Shown: piece by piece, positions 27,089 through 36,248 of the stretch
How the letters are laid out: every line of letters starts with the position of its first letter
Position numbering within the stretch: the first letter of the stretch is position 1
Source: Marinomonas mediterranea MMB-1
GTDB taxonomy: Bacteria > Pseudomonadota > Gammaproteobacteria > Pseudomonadales > Marinomonadaceae
Reading direction: 5' to 3'
NCBI RefSeq assembly: GCF_000192865.1
Contig: NC_015276.1
Span: 2,046,001-2,110,000, forward strand
Length of the DNA: 64,000 nt
Made by a program: the position numbers and the translations under genes
Notes under the pieces: generated by a model
Seen by the model: the letters and a program-made list of their open reading frames with translations, nothing else
Database searches by the model: none
Told to the model about the DNA's origin: nothing

Positions 27089-27952
27089 TCATCGATTAAT
27101 GCTTTTAACGGAAATAGCGCCTTTTCCAATGCCCTCAAAGGCATGGACTTCTATTTGATCGCCCGGGTTTTCATGAGCGAGGACTTCAGCAACGTGCTCA
27201 GACAACGATTCTACCGTTGTGTCACAATCAAGCATATAGACTCGATCACTGCGGGTTTTTAGCTCAAATTTGCCTTGCATACTGACATAGGCAAAATGAT
27301 GGTGGCGCTTTCCGTTGTTTTCTATGATGCCAAGTAAATCTTCGTTCGTTCCTAGGTAGATGTCTTCCCAGCGTTTCGCCCAATCTTGTTCTAAAGACGA
27401 ATCTCTGTCGCCATTGCGGTAAATCTCAATAGTAGAGCGATGACCGTGAGCAATACGTTGGCAGTTTCCGCCGTGTTTTTTCAAACCGTGGGTATACTGA
27501 TATTCAGAGCCGTCTATATTCTCTTTATAGAAGCGTACCTTGACGGACTCAATATCGGCCGGTAGTAAATCGACAATTTGAGTTTCTACCCATTGGGCAA
27601 CTTGATCAGGTGTAATGCGCTCGAACGGAAGAGAGCAATACGCTTGTTCTGGTGCTTCGCATTCGAACGTGTAGCCGTCTTCCTGTTCAAATAGATAATG
27701 AAGTCGTCCATCTTCCATCGCGCGCAGCGTGGATTTTGCATGGCTCATGGGAAGGGCAAGGGTGTGATCAATATTATCGTCCAGCCACTTCTTTATCTGC
27801 TTCTTTACGATACTAAAGTCGCAAATCATACTTTCATCATTTAAACCGCCATCCAGAATTACATCTGTGTGCCAGCTTTCACCCAATACGCCTTGTTCAG
27901 GACAAAAATAGGAAAGGTCAACATGGGTAAGATTCTTAACAAACAGCTTCAT
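27089..27952 (-). CDS. 6-pyruvoyl-tetrahydropterin synthase/QueD family protein, duplicated domain
   Basis: About 287 aa, twice the size of QueD. The second half has the PTPS signature C-x4-HGH (CQRIAHGHRSTIEI) and a terminal FEGIGKGA segment. The first half has a His in LGESWHTDVILDG but looks divergent. QueD-type enzymes convert dihydroneopterin triphosphate to 6-carboxy-tetrahydropterin for queuosine; the double-length forms have uncertain function. Start 27952 chosen because of the GAGGAG site; an upstream frame exists without one. Upstream of hisI by 7 nt, so probably co-transcribed. Confidence 0.8.
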   Translation of the reverse strand: MKLFVKNLTHVDLSYFCPEQGVLGESWHTDVILDGGLNDESMICDFSIVKKQIKKWLDDNIDHTLALPMSHAKSTLRAMEDGRLHYLFEQEDGYTFECEAPEQAYCSLPFERITPDQVAQWVETQIVDLLPADIESVKVRFYKENIDGSEYQYTHGLKKHGGNCQRIAHGHRSTIEIYRNGDRDSSLEQDWAKRWEDIYLGTNEDLLGIIENNGKRHHHFAYVSMQGKFELKTRSDRVYMLDCDTTVESLSEHVAEVLAHENPGDQIEVHAFEGIGKGAISVKSINR

Positions 27953-28190
27953 CCAAATACTCCTCAGGAAAAAGTTTGCGCTCATTCTACGCGAACCGTT
28001 AATACATACCAATTCATTTAATGCGAATCGTTTGCAGTCTAATACGTCCTTATAGAACGACTGGACGACAGCTTCCTTAAAGAGTGAATAAATCCTCTTG
28101 CTCTCGATCTACTCCTAGGCGCCTCTTCTTAGTGTATCTAGGCAACGTGACGAGTCTATTCTAACCCTTTGAAAAACTTATAAAGCTTAG

Positions 28191-28218
28191 TTGCTATTTT
28201 AGATTTTTGGCGTATAAT
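28191..28218 (+). promoter_or_regulatory. Probable sigma-70 promoter of ffs
   Basis: -35 TTGCTA at 28191-28196 and consensus -10 TATAAT at 28213-28218 with 16-nt spacing. Transcription would start near 28225, about 25 nt before the mature SRP RNA. Confidence 0.75.
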
Positions 28219-28249
28219 CTCGCGCCAAGGTCACAGAGACCTCCTCTAT

Positions 28250-28359
28250 GGTATCTCTGCTGGTCCCCTCGCAACAATACACCGTGAATCTGGTCAGGTC
28301 CGGAAGGAAGCAGCCACAGCGGTCGACTTGTGTGCCGAGGTGCGGCTGGTAGAGGTGCC
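28250..28359 (+). ncRNA. ffs: Signal recognition particle RNA (4.5S, bacterial small type)
   Basis: The universally conserved apical segment GGTCAGGTCCGGAAGGAAGC and following AGCCAC are present, with the matching GTGTGCCGAGGTG on the 3' side. The ends GGTATCTC and GAGGTGCC pair to close the stem. Size of about 110 nt corresponds to 4.5S RNA without an Alu domain, as expected for a gammaproteobacterium. Ends are approximate by a few nt. Confidence 0.96.
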
Positions 28360-28379
28360 ACCTAAATTTCTTTTTGCCT

Positions 28380-29109
28380 TCCTAATATAAATTACCATTC
28401 TCAGCGATCTTAATAAGTCTATATCTAACTATTTTTTTGTGTTTTTGATATTTAGGGCTAATCGACCGTATCTTGATGCGTTTATACTGTCTTTATCGTT
28501 GTCCTCATGAAATCGTTTTTTTACTAAAAAGCCTAAGCTTCTCCTATCTCATGTATTAAACATTGCACTTAACCAGTTTACGAAAAACTTGGGTTCTTAC
28601 TGAAATTTGCCGATTCTAAGCGTATGGTGCTGAAACAGGTATCGCTCGATGCAACAATTCAGTATGTACTGGTTGTCGTTTTCCATCTGCAAGGGCTGCC
28701 GGTGTACAGCTCTGCACCAGTGACAGACACGAGGGAAGGTGGCGTCACTTTTTTGAATATATCGTCGATAGCAAAGTCTAAGCGAGCCAACGGCGACTTA
28801 GTGTAACTTTGTGGCGAACCTGTCTAGCATTCATACTAGATCTATAAATGTCATTTAGATGAAGGCTTTCGCGACTATTCTCGAAAATGACTTTAGTTTT
28901 CTAACCTTTCTTAGTTTTTCGGGTTCTTTCCAATTGTCTGTATGCGCGTTTCAGGTCGCTTGCATGCTATTGTATTAATTGAATTCATGTTTGTGTGACT
29001 TAGTATTAGTTTTGTTCATTGTTGTGTCGCGGTATAAATAGCTCAATGCGTTTTTAGAAGAGCGCTAGGGACATTAACGTATTTTATCTCTAACAATGGA
29101 ATTAAGACG
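28380..29109. other. Long intergenic region upstream of mesX
   Basis: 730 nt between ffs and mesX. AT-rich, no supported gene; an ORF at 28624-28806 has no ribosome site. It probably contains the mesX promoter and regulatory sites, but no specific site was recognised. Confidence 0.5.
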
Positions 29110-30087
29110 ATGAGCAACGATTTTACATTTACGATTGGGCGCACCCGTTTCGACGAAACGTATTGCCCGTCTGACAATACGCGTATTACGACGAATTTTG
29201 CTAATTTAGCCCGTGGGGAAAAGCGTGAGGAAAATCTACGCAACGCGCTTCGTATGATGGACAGTCGTTTTAATACGCTTGCACATTGGGATAACCCTAA
29301 CGGAGATCGCTATTCGTTGGAGCTGGAAATCATATCGGTTAGTACCGACATAGCAGGCAGCGGACAGAGTTTTCCAACCATCGAGATATTGAAAACCGAT
29401 ATTGCCGATCATAAAACGAATGAACGCATAGAGGGCATTGTAGGAAATAACTTCTCCTCTTATGTACGAGATTATGATTTTAGCGTGTTGCTGTTAGAGC
29501 ACAATAAAGACCTTACTCAGTTTAGTATTCCGGATAACTTCGGAGATCTACACGGTAAATTGTTTAAATATTTCGTTAACTCCGACCTATTTGCTCAGCA
29601 GTTTCATAAAAGGCCTGTCATCTGTCTTAGCGTATCGGATAGCAAAATATATCGACGAACGGAAAATCAGCACCCTGTATTGGGTTACGAATACGAGCCG
29701 AATGAGCCCTCTCTAACAGAGCAATACTTTATGAAAATGGGGTTGGAAGTGCGCTATTTTATGCCGCCTCATAGCGTAGCGCCGTTAGCGTTCTATTTTT
29801 TTGGCGACTTGCTGAATGACTACTCAAATCTTGAGCTGATTAGCACTATCAGCACGATGGAGACTTTTCAAAAGATTTATCGTCCCGAAATTTACAACGC
29901 CAATGCCGTTGCGGGTCAGTGTTATCGACCCAGTTTAAAGCATCAAGATCACTCAGTTACTCAAATTGTGTACGATCGAGAAGAGCGCAGCTCACTGGCG
30001 ATCGAACAGGGGAGGTTTGCTGAGGCGCATTTTATAAAGCCGTTTCGAACCGTTCTTGAACAATGGTCCGCAGCCAACTCACAGTGA
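29110..30087 (+). CDS. mesX: MesX (DUF1852), partner of folate-independent methionine synthase
   Basis: 325 aa of the DUF1852 family, recognised by TFTIGRTRFDETYCPSDNTRITTNFANLARGE near the start and by its position just before a MetE-core protein. In bacteria using MesD, the DUF1852 protein MesX is needed for methionine synthesis and is thought to be an oxygen-dependent partner, possibly an oxygenase. Its reaction is unproven. No signal peptide. Gap of about 22 nt to mesD; probably one operon. Confidence 0.85.
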   Translation: MSNDFTFTIGRTRFDETYCPSDNTRITTNFANLARGEKREENLRNALRMMDSRFNTLAHWDNPNGDRYSLELEIISVSTDIAGSGQSFPTIEILKTDIADHKTNERIEGIVGNNFSSYVRDYDFSVLLLEHNKDLTQFSIPDNFGDLHGKLFKYFVNSDLFAQQFHKRPVICLSVSDSKIYRRTENQHPVLGYEYEPNEPSLTEQYFMKMGLEVRYFMPPHSVAPLAFYFFGDLLNDYSNLELISTISTMETFQKIYRPEIYNANAVAGQCYRPSLKHQDHSVTQIVYDREERSSLAIEQGRFAEAHFIKPFRTVLEQWSAANSQ

Positions 30088-30109
30088 TGAATAAACAGAA
30101 GGATTGATG

Positions 30110-31150
30110 ATGAAAAAATTATTACCGATTTCCACGGCTGGAAGTCTACCTAAGCCGTCTTGGCTTGCTCAGCCTGAAACACTTTGGTCGCCTTGGAAAT
30201 TACAAGGGGATGAGCTAAAACATGGCAAGCAAGATGCGCTAAGAGTGTCATTGCAGGAACAGCAGCTCGCAGGCGTGGATATTGTCAGCGATGGCGAACA
30301 AACACGCCAACATTTTGTTACTACCTTTATTGAGCATCTTGATGGTGTGGATTTTGAGAAGCGTAAAACGGTTCGTATTCGTGACCGTTACGAAGCAAGT
30401 GTTCCGACTGTTGTGGGTGCGGTTAGCCGCCAGAAATCAGTGTTCGTTGAAGATGCCAAATTCCTGCGCCAGCAAACGACACAGCCTATAAAGTGGGCAC
30501 TTCCCGGACCAATGACAATGATCGACACACTCTACGATGATCATTATAAGAGTCGAGAACAGCTTGCATGGGAATTCGCTAAGATTCTCAACCAAGAAGC
30601 CAAAGAATTAGAAGCGGCTGGCGTTGATATCATTCAATTTGATGAGCCTGCTTTTAACGTCTTTTTCGACGAAGTTAATGAGTGGGGGATCGCCGCTCTT
30701 GAAAGAGCCATTGAAGGTCTTAAATGCGAAACGGTGGTTCATATCTGTTACGGCTATGGCATTAAAGCCAACACGGATTGGAAAAAGACATTAGGCACGC
30801 AGTGGCGGCAGTATGAAGAAGTCTTTCCTAAGTTGCAGCAGTCGAATATCGACATTGTCTCATTGGAATGTCACAACTCTCGGGTTCCTATTGAATTGCT
30901 GGCGCTGATACGTGGTAAAAAAGTCATGGTCGGCGCCATCGACGTTGCGACCGATACGATTGAGTCGCCAGAAGAAGTCGCAACGACGCTACGAAAAGCA
31001 CTGGAATATGTGGATGCGGATAAGCTTTACCCCTGTACTAATTGTGGCATGGCACCGTTATCACGGGAGGTTGCCAGCGGCAAACTAAAAGCACTAAATG
31101 CCGGCGCGGAACTTGTGAGGCGTGAGCTTAGCTGTGGTGGTTCCGATTGA
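30110..31150 (+). CDS. mesD: MesD, folate-independent methionine synthase (MetE core)
   Basis: 346 aa corresponding to the C-terminal catalytic half of MetE only. Features: TAGSLPKPSWLAQPE start, SDGEQTR, ALPGPMTM, IQFDEPAF, zinc ligands in VVHICYG and LYPCTNCGM, and SLECHN. The folate-binding N-terminal half of MetE is absent, so the methyl donor is not the usual polyglutamyl methyl-folate. The start at 30110 has AAGGA at a good distance; in-frame TTG 30104 and ATG 30107 are alternatives. The combination with MesX identifies the MesD class. Confidence 0.88.
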   Translation: MKKLLPISTAGSLPKPSWLAQPETLWSPWKLQGDELKHGKQDALRVSLQEQQLAGVDIVSDGEQTRQHFVTTFIEHLDGVDFEKRKTVRIRDRYEASVPTVVGAVSRQKSVFVEDAKFLRQQTTQPIKWALPGPMTMIDTLYDDHYKSREQLAWEFAKILNQEAKELEAAGVDIIQFDEPAFNVFFDEVNEWGIAALERAIEGLKCETVVHICYGYGIKANTDWKKTLGTQWRQYEEVFPKLQQSNIDIVSLECHNSRVPIELLALIRGKKVMVGAIDVATDTIESPEEVATTLRKALEYVDADKLYPCTNCGMAPLSREVASGKLKALNAGAELVRRELSCGGSD

Positions 31151-31402
31151 TTAGCTTTTTATATAGCCGTTTTACCTCCCTGTAATGTGTCATCTGTTGC
31201 AATCAATTGCACAATGATGGCGCAAATATTCAATACCTTGTTGCCCACCTTCTTTAGGATCTAATTCATCGCAGGTGTTCTCGTTTTGTTTTTATTGAAC
31301 TTAGTCGCTTAGTTTTTATTGGACTTGCTCCCTTTGTTTTTTTATTGACGAGAACACCGCATTCGAAGAAACGAATACGAAAATATATAAGAAGGTGCTT
31401 CC

Positions 31403-32697
31403 ATGTCACACGACATTAAAATTGATTTTATTTACCTTTCTGAGCCAGACATGATTAAGGCTGGCGTTACCGATATGCCGGGCTGCGTTGATGCAATGGA
31501 AGAGATGTTCGCCTTGTTGCACACGAGCGACTATCGAATGGCTGGACCAAACAGCGATTCTCACGGTGCGATGATTACTTTCCCTGAAGAGTCTCCTTTT
31601 CCTACGATGCCAAAGCCGACTGCTGACCATCGTCTCATGGCAATGCCTGCTTATCTTGGTGGTGATTTCCAAACTTGTGGTGTGAAGTGGTACGGATCTA
31701 ACATTGCGAACCGTGAAAAAGGTTTGCCTCGCTCGATCCTTATGATGATTCTTAATGACGTGGATACAGGCGCTCCGCTCGCTTACATGTCAGCAAACCT
31801 ACTTTCTGCTTACCGTACTGGTGCTATTCCAGGTGTAGGTGCACGTCATCTAGCGCGTAAAGATTTAAAAGTTGTTGGTCTTTTAGGCCCTGGTGTTATG
31901 GGTAAAACAGCTGTCGCTGCCTTCATCGCAGCATGCCCGCTGATCGATACTGTCAAAGTGAAAGGTCGTAACCAGAAAAGCATCGACGACTTCATTTCTT
32001 GGGCAAACGCAAACTATCCTCAAATCACGACAATCGAAGTGGTTGATACGATTGAAGAGGTTGTACGTGGTTGTGACATCGTTACTTACTGTAACTCAGA
32101 TGAAACAGGTGACCCATCTAAGTACCCTCTTGTTAAGCGTGAGTGGGTTAAGCTAGGCGCTTATCTTGCGATTGCAGCCTAGATGATGAAATGGAAAAAG
32201 GTGATGTTCGTAAAGTACTTGATAACACAGGTCTATACGAAGCATGGTACGAAGAAGTGCCAAAACCTGCTCACAACCATATTCCTCTTCCTGGTGTTCG
32301 TTTCATGGATATGGTTGAAGAAGGTCTTATCACGAAAGACGACCTTGAAGACCTTGGTGCTATCGTCGGTGGTGATACGAAAGGCCGTCAAAATGACGAA
32401 GAAATCATCATCTTGTCTGTCGGTGGTATGCCAGTAAAAGACGTGGCATGGGAAAGCGCTTTGGAAGCGGTAGGCTCAAGCCTTGCTGATGTTGTGATGT
32501 CTCGTGTTTTCATTCAAAACGCGGCCGACACTCACCAAGTAATGGAATACGTGGGTTCTAAGTTCAAAGGTATCGATCCTGCAACGACTGTAACGTGTCC
32601 GCCACTGGGTTCAACTGTCTACAAAGTTGAGCTTGAAGTCACGGCATACCGCGGTGCAGCAATGGCGGAAGTAGAGAATATTTCTACTGCGCAATAA
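31403..32697 (+). pseudogene. Ornithine cyclodeaminase-like (tyramine oxidase subunit B type) gene fused to a RidA tail, frameshifted
   Basis: Residues 1-259 (31403-32182) match the ornithine cyclodeaminase/mu-crystallin family, tyramine oxidase subunit B type: KWYGSNIANREKGLPRSI, AYRTGAIPGVGARHLA and the NAD site VVGLLGPGVMGK. A TAG at 32180 then ends the frame; the protein continues one frame back (32191-32697) with VRKVLDNTGLYEAWYEE and ends of the same family up to GGMPVKDVAWE. From about 32455 the sequence switches to a RidA (YjgF) C-terminus: ALEAVGSSLADVVMSRVFIQ, then a PPLGSTVYKVELEVTAYRG end. So a deletion joined two neighbouring genes, and a separate ~1-nt loss broke the frame. Confidence 0.82.
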
Positions 32698-32703
32698 ACG
32701 ACT

Positions 32704-33995
32704 ATGACAAAATTGTTGGAAAGAATTGCAACTCAAGATGAATTGCCAGATTCAACCTCGGTAGTGGTTATCGGTGGTGGCATTGTTGGTGTGACTGCGG
32801 CGTTAACATTAGCGGAACGCGGTATTCCCGTTGTATTGATCGAGAAAGGGCATATTGCCTGCGAGCAGTCTTCTCGTAACCTTGGGTGGGTGCGTAAAAC
32901 CAGTCGCCACGCAGCAGATGTGCCTTTGGCTCAAGCGGCAGATCGTCTTTGGGCTGAAATGCCTGAGCGAGTAGGGAAGGATGTTGGCTACAAGCAATGT
33001 GGCATTATGTTTCTGAGTAATTCTGATGCTCAAATGGGGGTGTATGATCGATGGATTAAATCTGTTGATTCGTTAGACCTTGGCTCAAAGCTACTTAGTC
33101 AAAAAGAAATTGATCAGCTGGTTCCGGGTGGATCAGGTGGTTGGAAAGGTGGGATCTACACACCTTCTGACGGTAAAGCAGAACCTGCATTGGCGGCAGC
33201 GGCTATTGCAAAAGCAGCGATGGCTAAAGGCGCTAAAATTGTTCAAAACTGCGCAGTGCGGACGATCGAGACCTCGGCTGGTAAAGTCAGCAGCGTGGTC
33301 ACTGAAAAAGGTGAAATTCGCTGTGATCAAGTATTGCTAGCGGGTGGCGTATGGTCACGACGTTTCCTTGGTAATATGGGGATTGCGTTTCCTACATTGC
33401 CGTTAGTTTGTTCCGTGCTTAGTACTAAGCCGATGGACGGGCCAACGGACATCGCGGTTGGCGGACCTGACCTTTCATTCCGTAAACACTAAGACGGCGG
33501 CTACATTATTACACAACGTAGTGCCTTAGATGCTCACATAACGCCCGATCACTTTTTAATTTGCGCGAAATACCGAGAGCCTCTGAAGCATGAGCGAGGC
33601 GTGCTACGCGTCAAGTTTGGTAAAGAGCTCTTCAAGAAACTTGGGATAGCAAGACGTTGGGGCCTAATGGTACTGCGCCTTATGAGCGTCATCGCATCAA
33701 CGATCCAAGTGCAACCCCTGACTTAAACAACGAGGCGATGGAAAACCTGAGAAAGGCATGGCCGATGTTTGAGAAAGCGGAGCTTGACGAAGCATGGGCG
33801 GGGATATTGGAAGTGACGCCGGACTCAAATCCAGTTATCGATAATATTTCTAGCTTACCAGGCTTTACCATCGCGACTGGTTTTTCCGGTCACGGATTTG
33901 GTACGGGTCCTGCGGCGGGACAACTTGCGGCTGATATCGTCACAAACGATACGCCACTGGTTGATCCTCATCCGTATCGCTTTGGACGTTTCTAA
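32704..33995 (+). pseudogene. Broken DadA-like FAD-dependent amine/amino-acid oxidoreductase
   Basis: The first 262 codons encode the FAD site VVVIGGGIVGVTAALTLAER with Glu-Lys-Gly, then SRNLGWVRKTSRH, all typical of DAO/DadA proteins. An in-frame TAA occurs at 33490; the same frame continues DGGYIITQRSALDAHITPDH for about 50 codons. A frameshift near 33645 is then needed to reach 33657-33995, which has the conserved end WAGILEVTPDSNPVID and GHGFGTGPAAGQLAADI. Two independent lesions mean it is non-functional. It follows the fused ocd-ridA pseudogene by 6 nt; the original operon probably was ocd-ridA-dadA. Confidence 0.88.
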
Positions 33996-34026
33996 GTAAC
34001 CAAACGGGTCGATAGCGTTTTATTAG

Positions 34027-34060
34027 AAGGCTGTTGCTTTAAAAGCAATGGCCTTTTTTT
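34027..34060 (+). terminator. Rho-independent terminator
   Basis: AAGGC-TG-TTGCTTT pairs with AAAGCAA-TG-GCCTT, interrupted by one internal mismatch, followed by seven T. It ends the decayed amine-oxidase operon. Confidence 0.88.
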
Positions 34061-34239
34061 GTTTCTGGTTCTGAAATGAGCCCCCGTTCTACAATTAGCT
34101 GTATTACCCTAAATAAAGGCGTGATTTCTATCTCTGTGCAGCACTTTATATAATGTCCTTTTTAACCCTATTAGGTTCCCTTATCTCCACTTGCTGATCT
34201 GTTTATGCTGACGTTAATTCTATTGTAAAGGTGAACGAA

Positions 34240-35157
34240 ATGGGGACTAAGGACAGCTTGTTAGGTCTAGTGGTAATCTTTGCTTGGGGGCTCAATTTTG
34301 TGATCCTAGCCATTGGCTTGGAAGACGTACCACCCTTATTTTTAGGGGCTATTCGGTTTCTTTTGGTTGCAGCTATTGGTAGTCTCTTTGTGAGAATGCC
34401 GAAAATGCCGATACGTTGGTGGGTATTGTATGCTTTACCAATTGGCTTTTTACAGTTTGCATTTTTATTTGTTTCCATGGTAAATGGAATGCCGTCTGGA
34501 CTTGCATCATTAGTGCTTCAAGCTCAGGCTCTATTTACCATGCTCATTGCTATTATCCTTTTAAAAGAGCAGATAAAGCTTTATCAAGTTGTTGCGATTA
34601 CGTCTGCAGTTTGTGGACTTGGTTTAATCGCAATGGAAGCGGAAGGTGCTGATGTAGGCGGCATGTCTTTAATCGGCTTTGTGCTAACGCTCTTTGCTGC
34701 GTTAAGTTGGGCGTTTGGTAACATTAGTGCGCGAACCATCAGTAATTTAGGTTATAAAGCGGATCTAAGTTTGGTTGTCTGGAGTTCTTGGATACCGCCC
34801 ATTCCATTTTTGATCATGTCGTTCATGGTTGAAGGGAAAGACGTCATGATTCGTTCAATCATGAACATAGGTTGGCCTGCAATTGGTGCAATTGCTTATG
34901 TTGTCCTCATTGCAACGATTGTCGGTTACAGCGTTTGGGGCTATTTAATCAGTCGGCATCCAGCAAGCCAAGTCGCTCCGTTGACCTTAGGCGTGCCCGT
35001 AGTTGGTCTGACGGCATCGACCTTGCTATTTGACGAGGTATTAGCGCCGTATCAATGGGTAGGCGTTGTCTTGGTGTTGTGCGGGCTGCTCTTCAACGCG
35101 TTTGGTGCGAAACTGATAGAGAGCATCAAAAATGTTAAACGGTGCGCAGTTGAATAG
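34240..35157 (+). CDS. EamA/DMT-family transporter
   Basis: 305 aa with about ten hydrophobic helices in two EamA repeats. Typical segments: VVIFAWGLNFVILAIGLEDVPP near the start and ISRHPASQVAPLTLGVPVVG in the second repeat. Family members export amino acids or other metabolites (RhtA, YdcZ-like). Start at 34240 is favoured because AAGGTG lies at a proper distance; GTG 34231 is an alternative. The downstream AraC gene is in the same direction at about 65 nt. Confidence 0.9.
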   Translation: MGTKDSLLGLVVIFAWGLNFVILAIGLEDVPPLFLGAIRFLLVAAIGSLFVRMPKMPIRWWVLYALPIGFLQFAFLFVSMVNGMPSGLASLVLQAQALFTMLIAIILLKEQIKLYQVVAITSAVCGLGLIAMEAEGADVGGMSLIGFVLTLFAALSWAFGNISARTISNLGYKADLSLVVWSSWIPPIPFLIMSFMVEGKDVMIRSIMNIGWPAIGAIAYVVLIATIVGYSVWGYLISRHPASQVAPLTLGVPVVGLTASTLLFDEVLAPYQWVGVVLVLCGLLFNAFGAKLIESIKNVKRCAVE

Positions 35158-35221
35158 TGGTTAGGTGTCGCAAGTTAGCACATTAGAAGAACGAATCTAC
35201 GAGTAAAAAGAGGGTGTAAAG

Positions 35222-36196
35222 GTGACGTCGTGCGAAGCTCAAATCAATCTTTACTTTTTGGTGTTACCGGATTCAGTGTTACTTGATGTGGCCGGGCCCG
35301 CCGAAGTGTTTCAGTATGCTCAGCGGCTCGGTTTTGCAAACTTTAATCTCAAGTTCATCGGACCCGTTAAGCAAGTTAGAAACTCGATTGGTTTAGATGT
35401 TCGAGTCGATCCTCTTCCTAGCCATATCGAACCTAATAGTTGGCTTTTATGCACTGGAACAGTTGGGAAAAACGTCGATTTAACTTCGGAATCGATTACC
35501 CGAATAGGTCACTGGTTTGACCGACTAGCAGGGCAGTTTTCTAAGTTTATTAGTATTTGCAGTGGTGCTGTTGTGTTTGCGAGCCTTGGCATCTTCTCCC
35601 ATCGACTTTGTACAACGCATCATGCTCATTTAGACGAACTTAGAGAAACGGATGCAACGTCAAAGGTGCTTGATAACCGACTCTTTGTGGTAGATGGTAA
35701 TGTTTACAGCAGTGCTGGGATCTCAGCGGGGATTGATTTAGCGCTGCATCTGGTGCAACAAACCTGTGGCGCGAATTGCGCCAGTCAGGTTGCTCGTCAT
35801 ATGGTCTTGTTCTCACGACGAGGACCAAACGACCCAAGTGCATCACCTTGGCTCGAAAACCGCAATCACATTCACAATAGCGTCCATCAAGTTCAAGATA
35901 AGATTCAGGAAAACCCTACAAGAATGTGGGCTCTGGAAGAGCTATCGGAACTCGTTGGCTGTAGCCCTCGCCATTTAACGCGAATGTTCAAAGACAATAC
36001 AGGTATAACGACGCGAGAGTACATTCATAATTTACGCATTTCATTGGCTATGCAGCTGCTACAAACAACGCGCTGGACGATAGATGACATTGCCGAGCAC
36101 TGCGGGTTTGACGACCCTCGTCAGTTTAGGCGATTATGGGCGAGGCGGTATAGCCAACCGCCGTCCGCGTTTAGAGTAAACAGAATTGACCAATAA
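35222..36196 (+). CDS. GlxA-family AraC transcriptional regulator
   Basis: 324 aa. N-terminal DJ-1/PfpI-like domain (about 1-190) with PDSVLLDVAGPAEVFQYAQ and the elbow ISICSGAVVFASLG; the C-terminal 110 residues form a two-helix-turn-helix AraC domain (WALEELSELVGCSPRHLTRMFK, then WTIDDIAEHCGFDDPRQFRR). The start is GTG with GAGGG upstream. Such regulators often control adjacent catabolic genes; here the PhyH dioxygenase gene starts about 50 nt downstream. Effector unknown. Confidence 0.92.
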   Translation: MTSCEAQINLYFLVLPDSVLLDVAGPAEVFQYAQRLGFANFNLKFIGPVKQVRNSIGLDVRVDPLPSHIEPNSWLLCTGTVGKNVDLTSESITRIGHWFDRLAGQFSKFISICSGAVVFASLGIFSHRLCTTHHAHLDELRETDATSKVLDNRLFVVDGNVYSSAGISAGIDLALHLVQQTCGANCASQVARHMVLFSRRGPNDPSASPWLENRNHIHNSVHQVQDKIQENPTRMWALEELSELVGCSPRHLTRMFKDNTGITTREYIHNLRISLAMQLLQTTRWTIDDIAEHCGFDDPRQFRRLWARRYSQPPSAFRVNRIDQ

Positions 36197-36248
36197 TTTG
36201 ACAATAGCGCCATGCACCCAAGGTACGTTAATCGGAGTTAAATGGAAT

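Noticed and set aside
28624..28806. 60-codon ORF between ffs and mesX
   Set aside because: No ribosome site and no recognisable family; AT-rich intergenic position.
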